Source of the DNA: an uncultured Alistipes sp.
Lineage (GTDB): Bacteria > Bacteroidota > Bacteroidia > Bacteroidales > Rikenellaceae
Direction: 5' to 3'
DNA: 64,000 nt
NCBI RefSeq assembly: GCF_949296715.1
Contig: NZ_CASFQD010000048.1
Span: forward strand, 1 to 64,000
Shown: piece after piece, positions 1 to 9,409 of the stretch
Numbering within the stretch: position 1 is the stretch's first letter
How the letters are laid out: the number at the start of each line of letters is the position of its first letter
Notes under the pieces: generated by a model
What the model was told of the DNA's origin: nothing
What the model saw: only the letters and a program-made list of their open reading frames with translations
Database searches by the model: none
Program-made: the position numbers and the translations under genes

Positions 1-1
1 A

Positions 2-76
2 CAACATTTTAAGGACTTCGTAAAGTGGTATCTTTTTCTGAATAGCAATGATGGAATTATTATGAAAAACAAATGA
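2..76 (+). CDS. C-terminal end of an unidentified protein (partial)
   Basis: An open frame enters from the left edge and stops at TGA 74-76. The visible 24 residues include FKDFVKWYLFLNSNDG and end in MKNK. Base composition is clearly AT-richer than the rest of the window, and the stop codon sits inside a 14-bp hairpin that could end the transcript. The piece is too short for a family assignment. It could equally be a chance frame. Confidence 0.35.
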   Translation, partial: QHFKDFVKWYLFLNSNDGIIMKNK

Positions 77-102
77 CCAGAATCATACGATTCTGGTCAT
101 TT
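71..102. terminator. Hairpin with 14-bp perfect stem
   Basis: The arms 71-84 and 89-102 are perfectly complementary around the loop ATAC. On the minus strand the stem is followed by GTTTTTCAT, so it would serve as a second terminator behind pheT. On the plus strand it overlaps the stop codon of the partial gene at the left edge. Confidence 0.6.
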
Positions 103-142
103 GTTCTAATATAATACCAACCAATTTTGGCATCATTACCCG

Positions 143-180
143 AAAAAAACTCCCGACCCTTTCCCGGGTCGGGAGTTTTT
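143..180. terminator. Bidirectional intrinsic terminator downstream of pheT
   Basis: CTCCCGACCC (150-159) pairs with GGGTCGGGAG (166-175), with seven A on the left (143-149) and five T on the right (176-180). It therefore reads as a Rho-independent terminator on both strands. It lies just after the pheT stop codon. Confidence 0.85.
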
Positions 181-207
181 CGTTGCCGCAGGGCGGACGG
201 TCTGTCG

Positions 208-2673
208 TTACGAGCGCACCTGGGCGCCGCACTGCTGCTCGAACTGCCGCGTGAGGTTGGCCATCACGCGCTCGATGGTCTTGTCGTCGAGCGTGCGCGT
301 CTTGTCCTCGAGGATGAAGCTCAAGGCGTAGGACTTCTTGCCTGCGGGGAGCTTGTCGCCCTCGTAGACGTCGAAGAGCGAGACGCTCTTGAGCAGCTTG
401 CGCTCGGCGGCAAGTGCGACGCTGCGCAGCGTCGCGAAGGTGACGTCGCGGTCGACGAGCAGCGCCAGGTCGCGCTTCACCTCGGGGAACTTCGAGAGCT
501 CCTCGGCCGCAATGCGGTGCTTCTTCGTCGAGCGCACCAGCGCGTCGAAGTTCATCTCGAGGTAGTAGACCTCCTGCTTGACGTCGGTCAGGCGGCGGAG
601 CTTGCCGCTGACGACACCGATCTGCAACAGTTCCTTGCCGTTGAGCGACATCGTGAGCCCCTCGCCGAAGAGATCGCTCTGCGTCGGCTCGCTCTTGAGC
701 GCATAGATGTCGATGCCGAAGCGGCGCAGCAGCTTCTCGGCCACGGCACGCAGCGTGAAGAACGACGCCTTCTCGGGCTTCGCGTTCCACGACTGCGGCA
801 TTGCGATGCCCGTCACGGCGATGGCGAGCCGGTACTCCTCCGAATAGGCCGCCAAGCGGTTCTCCTCCGAGCGCTTCGCCTCGTCGTAGAAGTAGCAGTT
901 GCCGAACTCGTAGAGCTTCAGGTCGCCGTTCTTGCGGTTGGCGTTCAGGCAGACGGCCTCCAGCATGTTGAACAGCAACGTCTGGCGCAGGACGTTCAGG
1001 TCGGCGCTCAACGGATTGAGGATGCGCACGCAGTGCTCGGGCGGGCAGGCGGCGAGCCCCTCGTAGTAGGCCGCCTTCGTCAGCGAGTTGGACATGATCT
1101 CCGTGAATCCGTTGTCGGTCAGGAAGTCGGCCGCAAGGTTCATGAGCTTGCTGCGGTCGGGTTTCGGCGCGTAGGAGAGCGTCGAACGCACGCGCGACGG
1201 GATTTCGACGTTGTTGTATCCGTAGATGCGGAGGATGTCCTCGATCAGGTCGGCCTCGCGCTGCACGTCGACGCGGTAGGGCGGCACGGCAACGGTCAGG
1301 CGGCCCTGCTCTTCGGAGAGAATCTTCACGTCGAGCGCCGCGAGGATCGTGCGCACGGTCTTCTGGGGAATCTCCTTGCCGATGAGCGCGTTGATGCGCG
1401 CGAACGAGACGTCGAAGACGAAATCGGCGGCCGGCACGGGGCAGATGTCCGTAATCTCGCTCGAAATGGTGCCGCCGGCCAGCTCCTTCATCAGCAGCGC
1501 GGCGCGTTTGGCGGCGTAGACCTGCAGGTTGGGGTCGATGCCGCGCTCGAAGCGGAACGACGAATCGGTGTTCAGGCCGAAGCGCTTGGCCGTCTTGCGC
1601 ACCCACACGGGATTGAAGTAGGCGCTCTCGATGAAGACGTCGGTCGTCGTCTCGCTGATGCCCGAATCGAGGCCGCCGAAGACGCCGGCGATGCACATCG
1701 GGCGCTCGGCCGAGCAAATCATCAGGTCCTTGTCCGTGAGCTTGCGCTCCACGCCGTCGAGCGTCACGAAGGGCGTACCCTCGGCGCAGGTGCGGACCAC
1801 GACCTCGCGGCCCTCGATCTTCGCGGCGTCGAAGGCGTGCAGCGGCTGCCCGAGCTCGAAGAGCACGAAGTTGGTGATGTCGACCAGGTTGTTCTTGGGG
1901 TTGATGCCCGCGGCCCGCAGGCAGTTCTGCATCCACTCGGGCGAGGGGCCGATCTTGCAGCCCGAGACCGTGACGCCCACATAGCGGGGGCAGGCCTCGT
2001 GGTTCTCGACGCGGATCGCGACGGGCAGGTCGTGGTTGTCCACGGCGAAGGCCGAGACGTCGGGCCACTTCACCTCCGCCCGCTCGCCGCGGCTGCGCAG
2101 GTAGGCCGCCAGGTCGCGCGCCACGCCGATGTGCGACGCGGCATCCACACGGTTGGGCGTCAGGCCGACCTCGATCAGGTAGTCGTCCTCGACACGGAGG
2201 TACTCCCTGGCCGCCATGCCGACGGGCGCGTCGGCCGCAAGCTCCATGATGCCGTCGTGCGACGAGCCGATGCCCAGCTCGTCCTCGGCGCAGAGCATGC
2301 CGAGCGACTCGACGCCGCGGATCTTCGACCGTTTGATCTTGAACTCCTCGTCGCCGCCGTTGGGGTAGAGCACCGCGCCGACCGTGGCGCACAGCACCTT
2401 CAGTCCCGCGCGGCAGTTGGGTGCGCCGCAGACGATCTGCAGCGGCTCGCCCGCGCCGACGTCGACCGTCGTGACATGCAGGTGGTCCGAGTCGGGATGG
2501 TCCGTGCAGGTCACGACCTCGCCGACCACCACGCCCTGAAGGCCGCCCTTGACGGTCTCGATCTTCTCGAAGCCCTCGACCTCGAGGCCTATATCGGTCA
2601 GAATGCGGGCCACCTCCTCGGCCGGAAGGTCCGTTTCGATGTAGCGTTTGAGCCAGTTGTACGAAATATTCAT
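208..2673 (-). CDS. pheT: Phenylalanine--tRNA ligase beta subunit
   Basis: This is the beta chain of the cytoplasmic alpha2-beta2 enzyme that charges tRNA-Phe. At 821 aa it has the full family length. It opens MNISYNWLKRYI, typical of PheT, followed by an EMAP/tRNA-binding OB domain at about residues 40-150 (GEVVTCTDHPDSDHLHVTTVD). The B3/B4 editing region, the B5 domain and a catalytic-like core come next, and a C-terminal anticodon-binding FDX-ACB domain lies at about 725-821 (FPEVKRDLALLVDRDVTFATL). A -7 box lies about 33 nt upstream of the ATG. pheS is not adjacent, as is common in Bacteroidota. The function is certain from the overall sequence. Confidence 0.97.
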   Translation of the reverse strand: MNISYNWLKRYIETDLPAEEVARILTDIGLEVEGFEKIETVKGGLQGVVVGEVVTCTDHPDSDHLHVTTVDVGAGEPLQIVCGAPNCRAGLKVLCATVGAVLYPNGGDEEFKIKRSKIRGVESLGMLCAEDELGIGSSHDGIMELAADAPVGMAAREYLRVEDDYLIEVGLTPNRVDAASHIGVARDLAAYLRSRGERAEVKWPDVSAFAVDNHDLPVAIRVENHEACPRYVGVTVSGCKIGPSPEWMQNCLRAAGINPKNNLVDITNFVLFELGQPLHAFDAAKIEGREVVVRTCAEGTPFVTLDGVERKLTDKDLMICSAERPMCIAGVFGGLDSGISETTTDVFIESAYFNPVWVRKTAKRFGLNTDSSFRFERGIDPNLQVYAAKRAALLMKELAGGTISSEITDICPVPAADFVFDVSFARINALIGKEIPQKTVRTILAALDVKILSEEQGRLTVAVPPYRVDVQREADLIEDILRIYGYNNVEIPSRVRSTLSYAPKPDRSKLMNLAADFLTDNGFTEIMSNSLTKAAYYEGLAACPPEHCVRILNPLSADLNVLRQTLLFNMLEAVCLNANRKNGDLKLYEFGNCYFYDEAKRSEENRLAAYSEEYRLAIAVTGIAMPQSWNAKPEKASFFTLRAVAEKLLRRFGIDIYALKSEPTQSDLFGEGLTMSLNGKELLQIGVVSGKLRRLTDVKQEVYYLEMNFDALVRSTKKHRIAAEELSKFPEVKRDLALLVDRDVTFATLRSVALAAERKLLKSVSLFDVYEGDKLPAGKKSYALSFILEDKTRTLDDKTIERVMANLTRQFEQQCGAQVRS

Positions 2674-2705
2674 ATCGTTGAGTTTATGTATTTGCTAAAA
2701 TCGAA

Positions 2706-2713
2706 CAAAGATA
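2706..2713 (-). promoter_or_regulatory. Bacteroidota -7 box for pheT
   Basis: The minus strand reads TATCTTTG, matching the TAnnTTTG consensus, 33 nt upstream of the pheT start codon. No clear -33 TTG is seen. Confidence 0.65.
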
Positions 2714-2782
2714 GGAAAAATTCCGCACTTTGTCCACTTTTGCGCCGATAATCGGGCATACCCGTCCCGGGCGGCCCGCGCA

Positions 2783-3682
2783 TCAGCGCGACCCGAGCCA
2801 GAGGAAGACCATGCCGACGAGGATGAAGGCCAGGTCGACGGCTTTCGAGCGGAGGTTGCGCTCGTGGAAGAGCGCCGCGCCGCACAGGAACGAGATGACG
2901 ACCGAGCCGCGGCGGATCATCGAGACGACCGAAATCATCGCATCCTCCTCCTGCAGGGCGAGCAGGTAGGCGAAGTCGGCCAGCGTCAGGAAAACCGAGA
3001 TGAGCGGGATGGCCCAGCTCCAGTGGAACGGCGTGGTCGTGCGCCGCTTGGGCCACCAGAGCAGCGCCACGACCGCCGACATCATCACCAGCTGGTAGAA
3101 GTTGTACCAGCTCTGCACGAAGACGGCGTCGAGACGCGACATGATGTACTTGTCGTAGAGGCCGCTCACGGCACCCGTCAGGGCGGCCAGCGCGACGAAG
3201 AGAATCCAGAGGTTGTGGCGGAAGTCGACCCCTTCGCGGCGGCTCGAACGGCTCAACAGGAAGAGCGAGACGAGCGCCAGCACGACACCGGTCCACTGCC
3301 AGGCGTTGAGCCGCTCGCCGAAGAGCAGCATCGCACCGACGAGCACCATGACCGGGCGCGTGGCATTGATCGGCCCGACGATCGTGATGGGCAGGTGCTT
3401 GATGCCGAAGTATCCGAATATCCACGATGTGAGCACGATGGCCGACTTCAGCACAACCAGTCCGTGAGCCTGCGCCGTGCCGGGTTCGCAGGCCAGCAGC
3501 GTGCCGTCGAACCAGCCCAGCCCGCACTCGGCGGAGAGAATCGCCGGAACGAAGAACAGCGTGGAAAACAACGTATTAAGCAGTAGCACCGGAAGTACGG
3601 CATTATCCGTCAGGGCCTTCTTCTTGGCGGCATCGTACAACCCCAGCAGCGCTGCGGAGGTGAAGGCAAGCGTCAACCACAT
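2783..3682 (-). CDS. DMT-superfamily (EamA-like) transporter
   Basis: A 299-aa protein made almost entirely of hydrophobic helices, with about ten transmembrane segments in two EamA-like halves (roughly 1-140 and 150-295). It belongs to the drug/metabolite transporter superfamily of inner-membrane exporters and permeases. The start MWLTLAFTSAALLGLYDAAKKKA is chosen because it begins 5 nt after the lysA stop, so the two are surely co-transcribed. A longer in-frame start would lie inside lysA. The link to lysA could mean export of lysine or a related amino acid, but that is inferred from position only. Confidence 0.85.
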   Translation of the reverse strand: MWLTLAFTSAALLGLYDAAKKKALTDNAVLPVLLLNTLFSTLFFVPAILSAECGLGWFDGTLLACEPGTAQAHGLVVLKSAIVLTSWIFGYFGIKHLPITIVGPINATRPVMVLVGAMLLFGERLNAWQWTGVVLALVSLFLLSRSSRREGVDFRHNLWILFVALAALTGAVSGLYDKYIMSRLDAVFVQSWYNFYQLVMMSAVVALLWWPKRRTTTPFHWSWAIPLISVFLTLADFAYLLALQEEDAMISVVSMIRRGSVVISFLCGAALFHERNLRSKAVDLAFILVGMVFLWLGSR

Positions 3683-3687
3683 GGGCG

Positions 3688-4845
3688 TCAGAGTTCGTCG
3701 CTGTAGACGGCGCCGGGCAGGTCGTGGAGGTTGTAGCGCGAGGCCATCGACATGCCGTAGGCCCCGGCCGACTTGATCGCCAGCAGATCGCCGCGCCGCG
3801 TCTTGCGCAGGCTCACGTTCTCGTCGAAGACGTCCGTCGATTCGCAGGCCGTGCCGACGATCGTATATTTGTCGCGCCCCTCCTCCTCGGAGGTGATGTT
3901 CTCGATGTTGTGGTACGAGCCGTAGAGCGCCGGGCGGATCAGCTCGGTCATCGAGGCGTCGACGATCACCAGCTTGCGGCCCGTGGCCGTCGTCTTGTTG
4001 AAGAGCACCCGCGTGATGAGCTCGCCGCACTCGGCGACGATCGAACGCCCGAACTCGAAGTGCACCTCGCGCTCGCCGACCGAGAGGTGGTTGCGGATGA
4101 TCGAGAAGAGCGACGCGAAGTTGGGGATGGGCTCGTTCTCGGGCACGTCGTAGTTGACGCCCAGACCGCCGCCCACATCCACGAAGCGGAACGTGAAGCC
4201 GAGCTTCTCGAGATTCGCCACGATGACGTTGACCTTGTCGCACATGTTCTCGAAGACGTGCAGCTCGCGGATCTGCGACCCGATGTGGAGGTGTATGCCG
4301 ATGATGTTGATATGCTTGAGCGCCTTGATCTCGTCCGCATGTTCAAGCACCTCCTCATACGAGATGCCGAACTTCGAGTCGGCCTGTCCCGTATCGATGC
4401 AGTGGTTCGTCTTGGGGTCGATGTCGGGGTTGATGCGCAGCGCCACGTCCGTCACGCGGCCCGCCTCTGCCGAGAAGCCGTCGACGACGTGCAGCTCCTC
4501 GATCGACTCGCAGTTGATCGCCAGGATGCCCTGCTCGATGGCGTAGCGCAGCTCCTTGTCTCGCTTACCGACACCGGCATAGACGATGCCCTTCGGATCG
4601 AAGCCCGCCTCGACGGCCTTGCGCAGCTCGTTGCCGCTCGCGCAGTCGATGCCCAGGCCGTATTCGCGGATGATCGCCAGCAGGTGGTCGTCGTAGTTGG
4701 CCTTGATGGCGTAGTGGACCTTGTAACCGTATTTGTTCGACTCGTAGACGACGCTTTCGAGTGTCTGGCGCAGCAGCGCCGTATCATACAAATAAAAAGG
4801 GGTCTCGTAACCCCGCAGTCTGGATGCGATTTGTCTGCTTAACAT
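3688..4845 (-). CDS. lysA: Diaminopimelate decarboxylase
   Basis: A 385-aa PLP enzyme of fold type III that converts meso-diaminopimelate to lysine, the last step of lysine synthesis. The PLP lysine is K48 in VHYAIKANYD. HIGSQI and VDVGGGLGV mark the barrel, and GTACESTDVF near residue 331 carries the active-site cysteine. The phosphate-binding motif usually written EPGR reads EFGR here (HFEFGRSIVAECG); this may be a lineage variant. It is followed 5 nt later by the DMT transporter gene. A near-consensus promoter lies 37-68 nt upstream, divergent from lepA. Confidence 0.95.
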   Translation of the reverse strand: MLSRQIASRLRGYETPFYLYDTALLRQTLESVVYESNKYGYKVHYAIKANYDDHLLAIIREYGLGIDCASGNELRKAVEAGFDPKGIVYAGVGKRDKELRYAIEQGILAINCESIEELHVVDGFSAEAGRVTDVALRINPDIDPKTNHCIDTGQADSKFGISYEEVLEHADEIKALKHINIIGIHLHIGSQIRELHVFENMCDKVNVIVANLEKLGFTFRFVDVGGGLGVNYDVPENEPIPNFASLFSIIRNHLSVGEREVHFEFGRSIVAECGELITRVLFNKTTATGRKLVIVDASMTELIRPALYGSYHNIENITSEEEGRDKYTIVGTACESTDVFDENVSLRKTRRGDLLAIKSAGAYGMSMASRYNLHDLPGAVYSDEL

Positions 4846-4881
4846 CTTTTTTCAACCTTTTAACCTAACCGAATGAGGACG

Positions 4882-4913
4882 CAAAGATAAGATATTCGGA
4901 ACAAAACGACAAA
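4882..4913 (-). promoter_or_regulatory. Promoter of lysA (TTTG-N20-TATCTTTG)
   Basis: On the minus strand a -33 TTTG (4910-4913) is separated by exactly 20 nt from the -7 element TATCTTTG (4882-4889). This is one of the best matches to the Bacteroidota sigma-ABfr consensus in the window. Confidence 0.8.
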
Positions 4914-4954
4914 TCGGAAAGCGCGGCGAAAGGCCCGGAATCCGATTTTTTTCG

Positions 4955-4962
4955 TATATTTG
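4955..4962 (+). promoter_or_regulatory. Bacteroidota -7 box for lepA
   Basis: TATATTTG matches TAnnTTTG and ends 22 nt before the lepA ATG. It sits back to back with the lysA promoter. Confidence 0.7.
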
Positions 4963-4984
4963 CGCACATTTTCACGCGAGGAAC

Positions 4985-6775
<1,791 letters not shown>

Positions 6776-6776
6776 C

Positions 6777-8684
6777 ATGAAGAAAACCATCATCGACCTG
6801 TTCGAGAGCTCCGTCGAGAAGTACGGGGCCAAAACCTTCCTGCTCGAGAAGCGCCACCACAAGTTCGAGCCCACGACCTACGCCGAGACACGCGAGTTGG
6901 CCCTCGAAACCGGTGCGGGTCTGGCCGCCATCGGCATCCGCCCCAAGGACAAGGTCGCCATCCTGTCGGAGGGAAGCAACGCATGGATCATCTCCGAGCT
7001 GGGCCTCTTCTACGCAGGTGCGATCAGCGTGCCGCTGTCGGTCAAGCTCGAGGAGGCGAACGACCTGCTCTTCCGCCTGCGGCACGCCGAGGTGCGGGCG
7101 ATCTTCGTGTCGAAATACCAGCTGCCGAAAATCCGCCGCATCCGCGCCGAGCTGCCCGAGCTCGAGCACATCATCGTGCTGGGCCATATTCCGCTCGAAC
7201 CGGGCGAAACGGCCTACGGCACGCTCAAGCGGCTGGGCCGCGACTACCTGTCGAAGCACCGCCCGGAGTTCCTCGCCATCGGACAGTCGATCCGCAACGA
7301 GGACTACGCGACAATCACCTATACGTCCGGCACGACGGCCGATCCGAAGGGCGTCGTGCTGACGCACCGCAACTACACGGCCAACGTCGAGCAGTCGCTC
7401 TCGCGCATCGACATCCCGTCGTACTACCGCACGCTCATCATCCTGCCGCTCGACCACTGCTTCGCCCACGTCGTAGGCTTCTACATCATGATTGCCTGCG
7501 GCGCGTCGGTCGCCACGGTGAAGGTCGGCGCCACGCCCATGGAGACGCTCAAGAACATCCCGCAGAACATCCGCGAGGTGCAGCCGCACTTCCTGCTCTC
7601 GGTCCCGGCGCTGGCCAAGAACTTCCGCAAGAACATCGAGAGCTCGATCCGCGCCAAGGGAGCCTTCACCGAGCGGCTCTTCCGCCTGGCACTCCGCACG
7701 GCCTACGCCTACAACGCCGACGGATACCGCCGCGGCACGGGGTGGCGCCTGCTGCTCAAGCCCTTCGTCGCACTCTTCGACGCCGTGCTCTTCCGCAAGG
7801 TCCGTGCAGGCTTCGGCGGCTGCCTGCGCTTCTTCGTCGGCGGCGGGGCCCTGCTCGACGCCGAGCTGCAACGCTTCTTCTATGCCATCGGCATCCCGAT
7901 GTTCCAGGGCTACGGGCTCTCGGAGGCGACACCCGTCATCTCGACCAACTCGCCCAAATACCACTGGCACCGCTTCGGCTCGTCGGGCAAGATTCTCATC
8001 CCGCTCGAGCTGAAGATTGTCGACGAGGAGGGGCGCGAACTTCCGCGCGGCGAGAAGGGCGAGATTGTCATCCGCGGCGAGAACGTCATGGCGGGCTACT
8101 GGAAGAACCCCGAAGCGACGGCCGAGACCGTGCGCGACGGCTGGCTCCACACGGGCGACATGGGCTACGTCTCACAAGACGAGTTCCTCTACGTGCTGGG
8201 ACGCTTCAAGAGCCTGCTCATCGCCTCGGACGGCGAGAAATACAGTCCCGAGGGGATGGAGGAGTCGATCGTGAGCAACTCGCCCTACATCGACCAGATC
8301 ATCATCCACAACAACCAGAGCCCCTTCACGGGTGCCATCGTCGTACCGAACGGCGAGGCGCTGCGCCGCGAGCTGGAGGCCCGGGGCGTCGCACCCGAAG
8401 AGCGGGCCGCAGCGGCCGCCGACCTGCTCGGCGCCGAAATCGACCGCTACCGTGCGGGCGGAGACCATGCCGGGGAGTTCCCCGAGCGGTGGCTGCCTGC
8501 AGGACTGGCGATCGTCGACGAGGCCTTCACCGAGCAGAACGGGCTGGTCAACAGCACAATGAAGATCGTGCGCAGCAAGGTCGAGGAACACTTCCGCACC
8601 CGGCTGGAGTACCTCTATACGGCCGAGGGCAAGGCGCTGCGCAACCCCGAGAATCTGGCCTCGCTGAAAAAAATCGTAGGCTGA
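6777..8684 (+). CDS. Long-chain fatty acid--CoA ligase family protein
   Basis: A 635-aa ANL-superfamily adenylating enzyme, expected to activate a fatty acid with ATP and CoA at the inner membrane face. The P-loop-like motif YTSGTTADPKG is near residue 182, A5 (YGLSEATPVIS) near 377, A7 (GWLHTGDMGYV) near 454, the hinge region GRFKSLL near 475, and the likely catalytic lysine in NSTMKIVRSKV near 597. It is coupled to lepA with a 1-nt gap. Fatty-acid chain length cannot be read from the sequence. Confidence 0.9.
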   Translation: MKKTIIDLFESSVEKYGAKTFLLEKRHHKFEPTTYAETRELALETGAGLAAIGIRPKDKVAILSEGSNAWIISELGLFYAGAISVPLSVKLEEANDLLFRLRHAEVRAIFVSKYQLPKIRRIRAELPELEHIIVLGHIPLEPGETAYGTLKRLGRDYLSKHRPEFLAIGQSIRNEDYATITYTSGTTADPKGVVLTHRNYTANVEQSLSRIDIPSYYRTLIILPLDHCFAHVVGFYIMIACGASVATVKVGATPMETLKNIPQNIREVQPHFLLSVPALAKNFRKNIESSIRAKGAFTERLFRLALRTAYAYNADGYRRGTGWRLLLKPFVALFDAVLFRKVRAGFGGCLRFFVGGGALLDAELQRFFYAIGIPMFQGYGLSEATPVISTNSPKYHWHRFGSSGKILIPLELKIVDEEGRELPRGEKGEIVIRGENVMAGYWKNPEATAETVRDGWLHTGDMGYVSQDEFLYVLGRFKSLLIASDGEKYSPEGMEESIVSNSPYIDQIIIHNNQSPFTGAIVVPNGEALRRELEARGVAPEERAAAAADLLGAEIDRYRAGGDHAGEFPERWLPAGLAIVDEAFTEQNGLVNSTMKIVRSKVEEHFRTRLEYLYTAEGKALRNPENLASLKKIVG

Positions 8685-8730
8685 TGCAAAAAATCGGCCT
8701 GCAAAAAGTTGAAAAATCAAAAAAGCGGAG

Positions 8731-8738
8731 TATCTTTG
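8731..8738 (+). promoter_or_regulatory. -7 box of the tRNA-Gly gene
   Basis: TATCTTTG matches TAnnTTTG and ends 10 nt before the first base of the tRNA. Confidence 0.75.
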
Positions 8739-8748
8739 TACTCCGAAT

Positions 8749-8821
8749 GCGGAAATAGCTCAGTCGGTAGAGCATCAGCTTCCCAAGCTGAGGGTCACGG
8801 GTTCGAATCCCGCTTTCCGCT
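8749..8821 (+). tRNA. tRNA-Gly (anticodon CCC)
   Basis: The 73-nt cloverleaf has acceptor stem GCGGAAA/TTTCCGC, D-arm GCTCAGTCGGTAGAGC, anticodon stem TCAGC/GCTGA around loop TTCCCAA (anticodon CCC), and T-arm CGGGTTCGAATCCCG. The discriminator base is T and CCA is not encoded. The same loop is found in the known CCC glycine tRNA of E. coli. Its 3' end is the repeated element of the array that follows. Confidence 0.97.
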
Positions 8822-8961
8822 CACGAAAGAGGAGAGGCCGCAAGGTTTCTCCTCTTGTTTTATTTTCCAGATACACAGGGATTCGCTGCCCGTGACCCTC
8901 ACCGCCCCTTTCAGGGGCCGGGGGTGTCAACAAAATTGCCCGCTCGGGCGCAGCACGAGTG
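8804..8961 (+). repeat. 158-bp tandem unit 1 beginning in the tRNA-Gly T-arm
   Basis: The unit starts with the last 18 nt of the tRNA gene. It then carries an intrinsic-terminator-like hairpin (GAGGAGA/TCTCCTC then TTGTTTTATTTT), a segment antisense to the tRNA T-arm (8878-8901), and two short GC hairpins (CCCCTTTCAGGGG and GCCCGCTCGGGC). The next copy starts exactly 158 nt later. Frames through this region translate only tRNA and hairpin sequence and are not genes. Confidence 0.9.
8878..8901 (-). repeat. Segment antisense to the tRNA-Gly T-arm
   Basis: GGGATTCG (8878-8885) is the reverse complement of tRNA positions 8804-8811. CCCGTGACCCTCA (8889-8901) is the reverse complement of 8789-8801. 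The two blocks are in the right order, with CTG replacing AA between them. A slightly shorter copy recurs in unit 2 at 9036-9058. Confidence 0.75.
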
Positions 8962-9119
8962 CGAATCCCGTTTTCCGCTCACGAAAGAGGAGAGGCCGCG
9001 AGGTTTCTCCTCTTGTCTTATTTACCAGATACCCAGGGATTCGCTGCCCGTGACCCTCTCCGCCCCTTTCAGGGGCCGGGGGTGTCGACAAAATCACCCG
9101 CTCGGGCGCAGCACGAGTG
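8962..9119 (+). repeat. 158-bp tandem unit 2
   Basis: A near-identical copy of unit 1 with a handful of substitutions, again starting with the tRNA 3'-end sequence and containing the same terminator-like hairpin, antisense T-arm block and GC hairpins. Confidence 0.9.
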
Positions 9120-9140
9120 CGAATCCCGCTTTCCGCTCAC
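9120..9140 (+). repeat. Third, 21-nt copy of the tRNA-Gly 3' end
   Basis: The 18 nt of the tRNA 3' end plus CAC recur once more, exactly 158 nt after the second copy, and then similarity stops. This closes the array like an attachment-site repeat. Confidence 0.85.
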
Positions 9141-9144
9141 AGAC

Positions 9145-9180
9145 AAAACACTCTCCACATACAACGGAGAGTGTTTTTTA
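9145..9180 (+). terminator. Intrinsic terminator closing the tRNA/repeat region
   Basis: Arms 9145-9156 and 9166-9177 form a 12-bp perfect stem around a 9-nt loop, followed by a T-run. Confidence 0.85.
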
Positions 9181-9409
9181 TTCGAAACGAAACGAGCCGC
9201 AACAGTCGAGCGAATAATATTTCCCGGCAGATGTTGTCAAATAGTTGTCAAAAAATTATCCGACAGGAAGCCACAACGCAGGCTCTCGCGTGGCGGACAT
9301 AAAACCTGTACAGTCGTCCGTCTGGAGGATTATCCTGTTTCGACCGAAACGGTAATCGGAACCGGTCTTTCATTTTTTAGGATATTCGCCCGTTTCTCGC
9401 TACTTTTAC

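Noticed and set aside
8709..9217. Open frames running through the tRNA-Gly gene and the 158-bp repeats
   Set aside because: They translate tRNA sequence (GNSSVGRASASQAEGHGFESR-like, a known artefact) and repeat hairpins; no start region or family similarity.
8804..9409. An integrated mobile element at tRNA-Gly
   Set aside because: The tRNA 3'-end repeats look like attachment sites, but no integrase, recombinase or phage gene lies between or next to them; the enclosed units are only 158 bp.
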